Shown in pieces: positions 5,654 through 7,732 of a stretch of DNA of 7,732 nt. The DNA is from JBIOYL01 sp044870185. Lineage in GTDB: Bacteria > Actinomycetota > CALGFH01. A program made the position numbers and the translations under genes. The stretch's first letter is position 1; each line of letters opens with the position of its first letter. Where the stretch lies: the NCBI GenBank assembly GCA_044870185.1, contig JBIOYL010000351.1, forward strand, positions 1 to 7,732, given 5' to 3'. The notes under the pieces were generated by a model. It had not been told where the DNA came from. It made no database searches and saw nothing but the letters and a program-made list of their open reading frames with translations.

Positions 5654-6570
5654 AGCTCGGCTTTCTCACCGCCTGCCTGCCCGACCAGCGCCTCGAGGAC
5701 ATCGCCGCGTGGGCGTCGGGCGCCGGCTTCCAGGCCCTGGAGGTGGCGGCCTGGCCGGCCCTGGGCGACCGCCCGTTCACCGCCACCCACCTCAAGGTGG
5801 AGGACTTCGGCCAGCGTGACGCCGACGCCACCCGCGCGCTGTTCGACCGGCACCGGCTCACCCTGTCGTCGCTGTCGTTCTACGACAACAACCTCCACCC
5901 CGACCCGGCCGAGCGCCAAGCGGTCAACGACCACGTGCTCGCCTGCATCGACGCGGCGGCGCTGCTCGGCTGCCCAACTGTTGGGACCTTCATCGGCCGC
6001 GACCCGTCCAAGCGCGTGGCCGAGAACCTGCGCGAGGCGGAGAAGCTGTTCCCGCCGCTGGTCGAGCGCGCCGGGGAGCGGGGCGTCAAGCTCATCATCG
6101 AGAACTGCGTGATGGAGGGCTGGCATCCCGACGGCTACCCCGGCAACCTCGCCTACTCCCCGGAGCTGTGGGAGTGGCTGTTCTCGCTCGGCCTGTACCT
6201 GAACTTCGACCCGTCGCATCTGGTGTGGATGGGCATCGACCCGGTGGTGGCGCTGCGGCCCTACGTCGACCGGGTCGCCCACGCGCAGGCCCAGGACATC
6301 GAGGTCTTCGCCGAGCGGCGCAACCGCTACGGCTGGCCGGGCAGGGCGGTCGACCGGCCCGACCCGTGGGACGTGGGCTGGTGGCGCTACCGCGTGCCGG
6401 GGCTTGGCCAGGTCGACTGGGTGCGGGTGGTCGACGCACTGTACGAGGGCGGCTTCGACGGGGTGCTGACGGTCGAGCACGAGGACCCGGTCTGGGGCGG
6501 CACCGAGGATCGCGTCAAGACCGGCCTCGCCATCGCCTACCGCACCCTGCGTCCCCTGCTGGCGGCCTGA
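5650..6570 (+). CDS. Sugar phosphate isomerase/epimerase-type TIM-barrel protein
   Basis: The 306-residue product looks like the xylose-isomerase-like TIM barrel (AP endonuclease family 2 fold) found in IolE, IolI, hydroxypyruvate isomerase and tagatose epimerases. It opens MKLGFLTACLPDQRLEDIAAW. Likely metal ligands are Glu151 (IIEN), Asp187 with His190 (NFDPSHL), His211 (AHAQAQD) and Glu276 (TVEHED), the expected Glu-Asp-His-Glu order. Such enzymes isomerise or epimerise sugars or inososes with a divalent metal. The start is fixed by the four-base ATGA overlap with the dehydrogenase stop, without a separate strong ribosome binding site, which indicates translational coupling. A dehydrogenase paired with this kind of isomerase is common in sugar and inositol breakdown operons, usually with an ABC sugar transporter, but none is visible here. 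The substrate is unknown; a dehydratase of the IolE type is also possible. Confidence 0.9.
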   Translation: MKLGFLTACLPDQRLEDIAAWASGAGFQALEVAAWPALGDRPFTATHLKVEDFGQRDADATRALFDRHRLTLSSLSFYDNNLHPDPAERQAVNDHVLACIDAAALLGCPTVGTFIGRDPSKRVAENLREAEKLFPPLVERAGERGVKLIIENCVMEGWHPDGYPGNLAYSPELWEWLFSLGLYLNFDPSHLVWMGIDPVVALRPYVDRVAHAQAQDIEVFAERRNRYGWPGRAVDRPDPWDVGWWRYRVPGLGQVDWVRVVDALYEGGFDGVLTVEHEDPVWGGTEDRVKTGLAIAYRTLRPLLAA

Positions 6571-6581
6571 GGTCGCGACCT
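6570..6581. repeat. 12-bp perfect palindrome after the isomerase stop
   Basis: AGGTCGCGACCT is fully self-complementary and begins at the last base of the isomerase stop codon. In GC-rich DNA a 12-bp palindrome is expected several times by chance in a window this size, so no function is claimed; it could mark a binding site or nothing at all. Confidence 0.5.
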
Positions 6582-6656
6582 GCCCGGTACGAGGCGGCCG
6601 GCAGCGCAGGGTCAGCGCAAGGCAACGTGCTCCCCACCCGGGCGCCCGGCGGGTCG

Positions 6657-6680
6657 CCCATCAGGCCCATCAGGTAGGGT
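6657..6680 (+). promoter_or_regulatory. Tandem 9-mer and -10 box, likely dinG-type gene promoter
   Basis: CCCATCAGG occurs twice in tandem (6657-6665 and 6666-6674) and runs directly into TAGGGT at 6675-6680, which matches the TAnnnT -10 pattern. The GTG start of the helicase begins at 6687, seven bases beyond the hexamer, so transcription may start on that G and give a leaderless message. No -35 box is visible. AGGG within the same hexamer could instead be a weak ribosome binding site for an mRNA started farther upstream. Confidence 0.5.
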
Positions 6681-6686
6681 GCCTGC

Positions 6687-7732
6687 GTGGAGATCAGCGC
6701 CGCCTTCGCCGAGCTGCCCGGGCTCACCCCGCGGCGGGCGCAGCTCGCCATGGCCGAGGCGGTTGCCGCCGCGCTGGAGGCCAAGCGGCCGCTGCTCGTG
6801 CACGCGCCCCCCGGTGTCGGCAAGTCGCTCGGCTACCTGGTGCCGATCGTGGCCGGCGGGCGGCGGGCGGTCGTGGCGACCGCCACCAAGGCGCTGCAGT
6901 CGCAGCTCGTCGAGCGGGACCTGCCCCGGCTGGCCGGCGCCTTCGGCACCACCTTCGCCCTGGCCATGGGCAGAGGCAACTACCTGTGCCTGGCGCGGGC
7001 GGACACCCTGGTCGGCGCCACCCGGCTGGCCGCGACGGCGCAAGAGGAGGCGGCCCTGGAGCTGGTCGAGTGGGCGGCCGGCTCGCCGACCGGGAGCCGC
7101 CTGGACGCGCCGCCCGGCACCCGCGACGAGGTCTGGGACCTGGTCGCCACCTCCGGCGAGGACTGTCCCGGGCACAAGGGCTGCTCGTTCCACCCCCGCT
7201 GCTTCGCCGAGCGGGCCCGCCAGGCCGCCCGCGACGTGGACGTGGTCGTCACCAACCACCACCTGCTCCTGCTCGAGCTGCAGCTCCGCCAGGCGTCCGA
7301 CGCGCCCGGCGTGATGCTGCCCGAGGCGGACGTGCTCGTCGTGGACGAGGCGCACCGGCTCGCCGGCTCGGCCGCCGACCTGTACGGGGTGACCGTCACC
7401 GCGGCGCGGGTGTCGCGGGCCGGCGCGGCGGCCGACGCCGTGGCCAGGGCGACCGGGGTCGCCTCGGACTGGGCGCGCCGGCTGCGGGACGCCTGGGAAC
7501 GTCATGTGGCCGACCTGAGCCTGGGCGCCGTGCCGCCCGGCTCGCCCGCCGCCGGCCGGCTCGCCGAGGCGCTCGCGCCGGTCGCCAAGGCGGCCCAGGC
7601 GGCCGCCGCCGCGCTCGCCGACCTCGGCCTGCTCGACGCGGACCTCGAGGGCGGCCTGCAGGCCGCCCGGCGGCGGCTGGCGGCCCTGCGCCGCGACCTG
7701 GACCGCCTGGTCGCCGAAGGTACCCCGGACGG
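6687..7732 (+). CDS. dinG: DinG/XPD-type Fe-S ATP-dependent DNA helicase, N-terminal part
   Basis: 348 codons are visible, and the gene continues past the right edge. The order is that of superfamily 2 helicases of the DinG/XPD type: an RxxQ element (TPRRAQ, 14-19), Walker A HAPPGVGKSLGYL with Lys46, motif Ia (TATKALQSQL, 65-74), Cys101 in GNYLCLAR, then Cys160, Cys166 and Cys172 (two Cys-x5-Cys steps) that complete the four ligands of the [4Fe-4S] cluster, VVTNHHLLL (187-195) and the DEAH box at 220-223. After this comes an Ala-rich helical stretch that probably belongs to the arch domain. Such helicases unwind DNA 5' to 3' and resolve forked or R-loop structures in repair. The GTG at 6687 is chosen because it keeps the RxxQ element; the ATG at 6750 would remove it. 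The distance from other repair genes says nothing more about its role. The dinG label follows common actinobacterial usage, and a YoaA-type paralogue cannot be excluded. Confidence 0.9.
   Translation, partial: MEISAAFAELPGLTPRRAQLAMAEAVAAALEAKRPLLVHAPPGVGKSLGYLVPIVAGGRRAVVATATKALQSQLVERDLPRLAGAFGTTFALAMGRGNYLCLARADTLVGATRLAATAQEEAALELVEWAAGSPTGSRLDAPPGTRDEVWDLVATSGEDCPGHKGCSFHPRCFAERARQAARDVDVVVTNHHLLLLELQLRQASDAPGVMLPEADVLVVDEAHRLAGSAADLYGVTVTAARVSRAGAAADAVARATGVASDWARRLRDAWERHVADLSLGAVPPGSPAAGRLAEALAPVAKAAQAAAAALADLGLLDADLEGGLQAARRRLAALRRDLDRLVAEGTPD

Noticed and set aside
6638..6649. CCGGGCGCCCGG palindrome between the isomerase and helicase genes
   Set aside because: It allows only a very short stem with a tight loop and no T-run, so it is not a convincing terminator.

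Overview
This window is a very GC-rich stretch (roughly three quarters G+C by eye) from an actinobacterium. The strongest taxonomic evidence is a WhiB-like iron-sulfur regulator, a family essentially confined to Actinobacteria. Heavy use of GTG starts, TAnnnT-type -10 boxes and an ArsA-like ATPase gene close to WhiB and a 50-residue DUF4177-type protein agree with this. I cannot name a genus.

Layout. The left edge holds the first 19 codons of an ArsA/GET3-like ATPase on the minus strand. Everything else reads on the plus strand. Next comes a membrane cluster: a long-form NfeD protein (221-1558), an unrecognised eight-helix membrane protein starting two bases later (1561-2526), and a slipin/stomatin-type SPFH protein (2634-3668). 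NfeD plus stomatin is a classic pair thought to organise or survey membrane microdomains; here a third membrane gene lies between them. The NfeD protease domain has lost both catalytic residues. A WhiB gene follows with its own promoter (3861-4130) and ends at a strong hairpin terminator. Then comes a tiny DUF4177-like gene (4352-4504).

The right half starts with a two-gene overlapping unit (4559-6570), a Gfo/Idh/MocA-type NAD(P)-dependent oxidoreductase and a TIM-barrel sugar isomerase/epimerase, probably acting on one sugar or inositol-type substrate. The window ends inside a DinG/XPD-type iron-sulfur helicase (from 6687), which may be transcribed leaderless from a -10 box abutting a 9-bp tandem repeat.

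The features most worth a second look are the degenerate NfeD protease, the clear internal duplication in the membrane protein between NfeD and SPFH, the Trp-to-Cys change in the WhiB turn motif, and the apparent interruption of a conserved ArsA-WhiB-DUF4177 neighbourhood by the membrane cluster. I found no CRISPR, insertion sequence, tRNA, rRNA or phage gene, and no sign of recent horizontal transfer.
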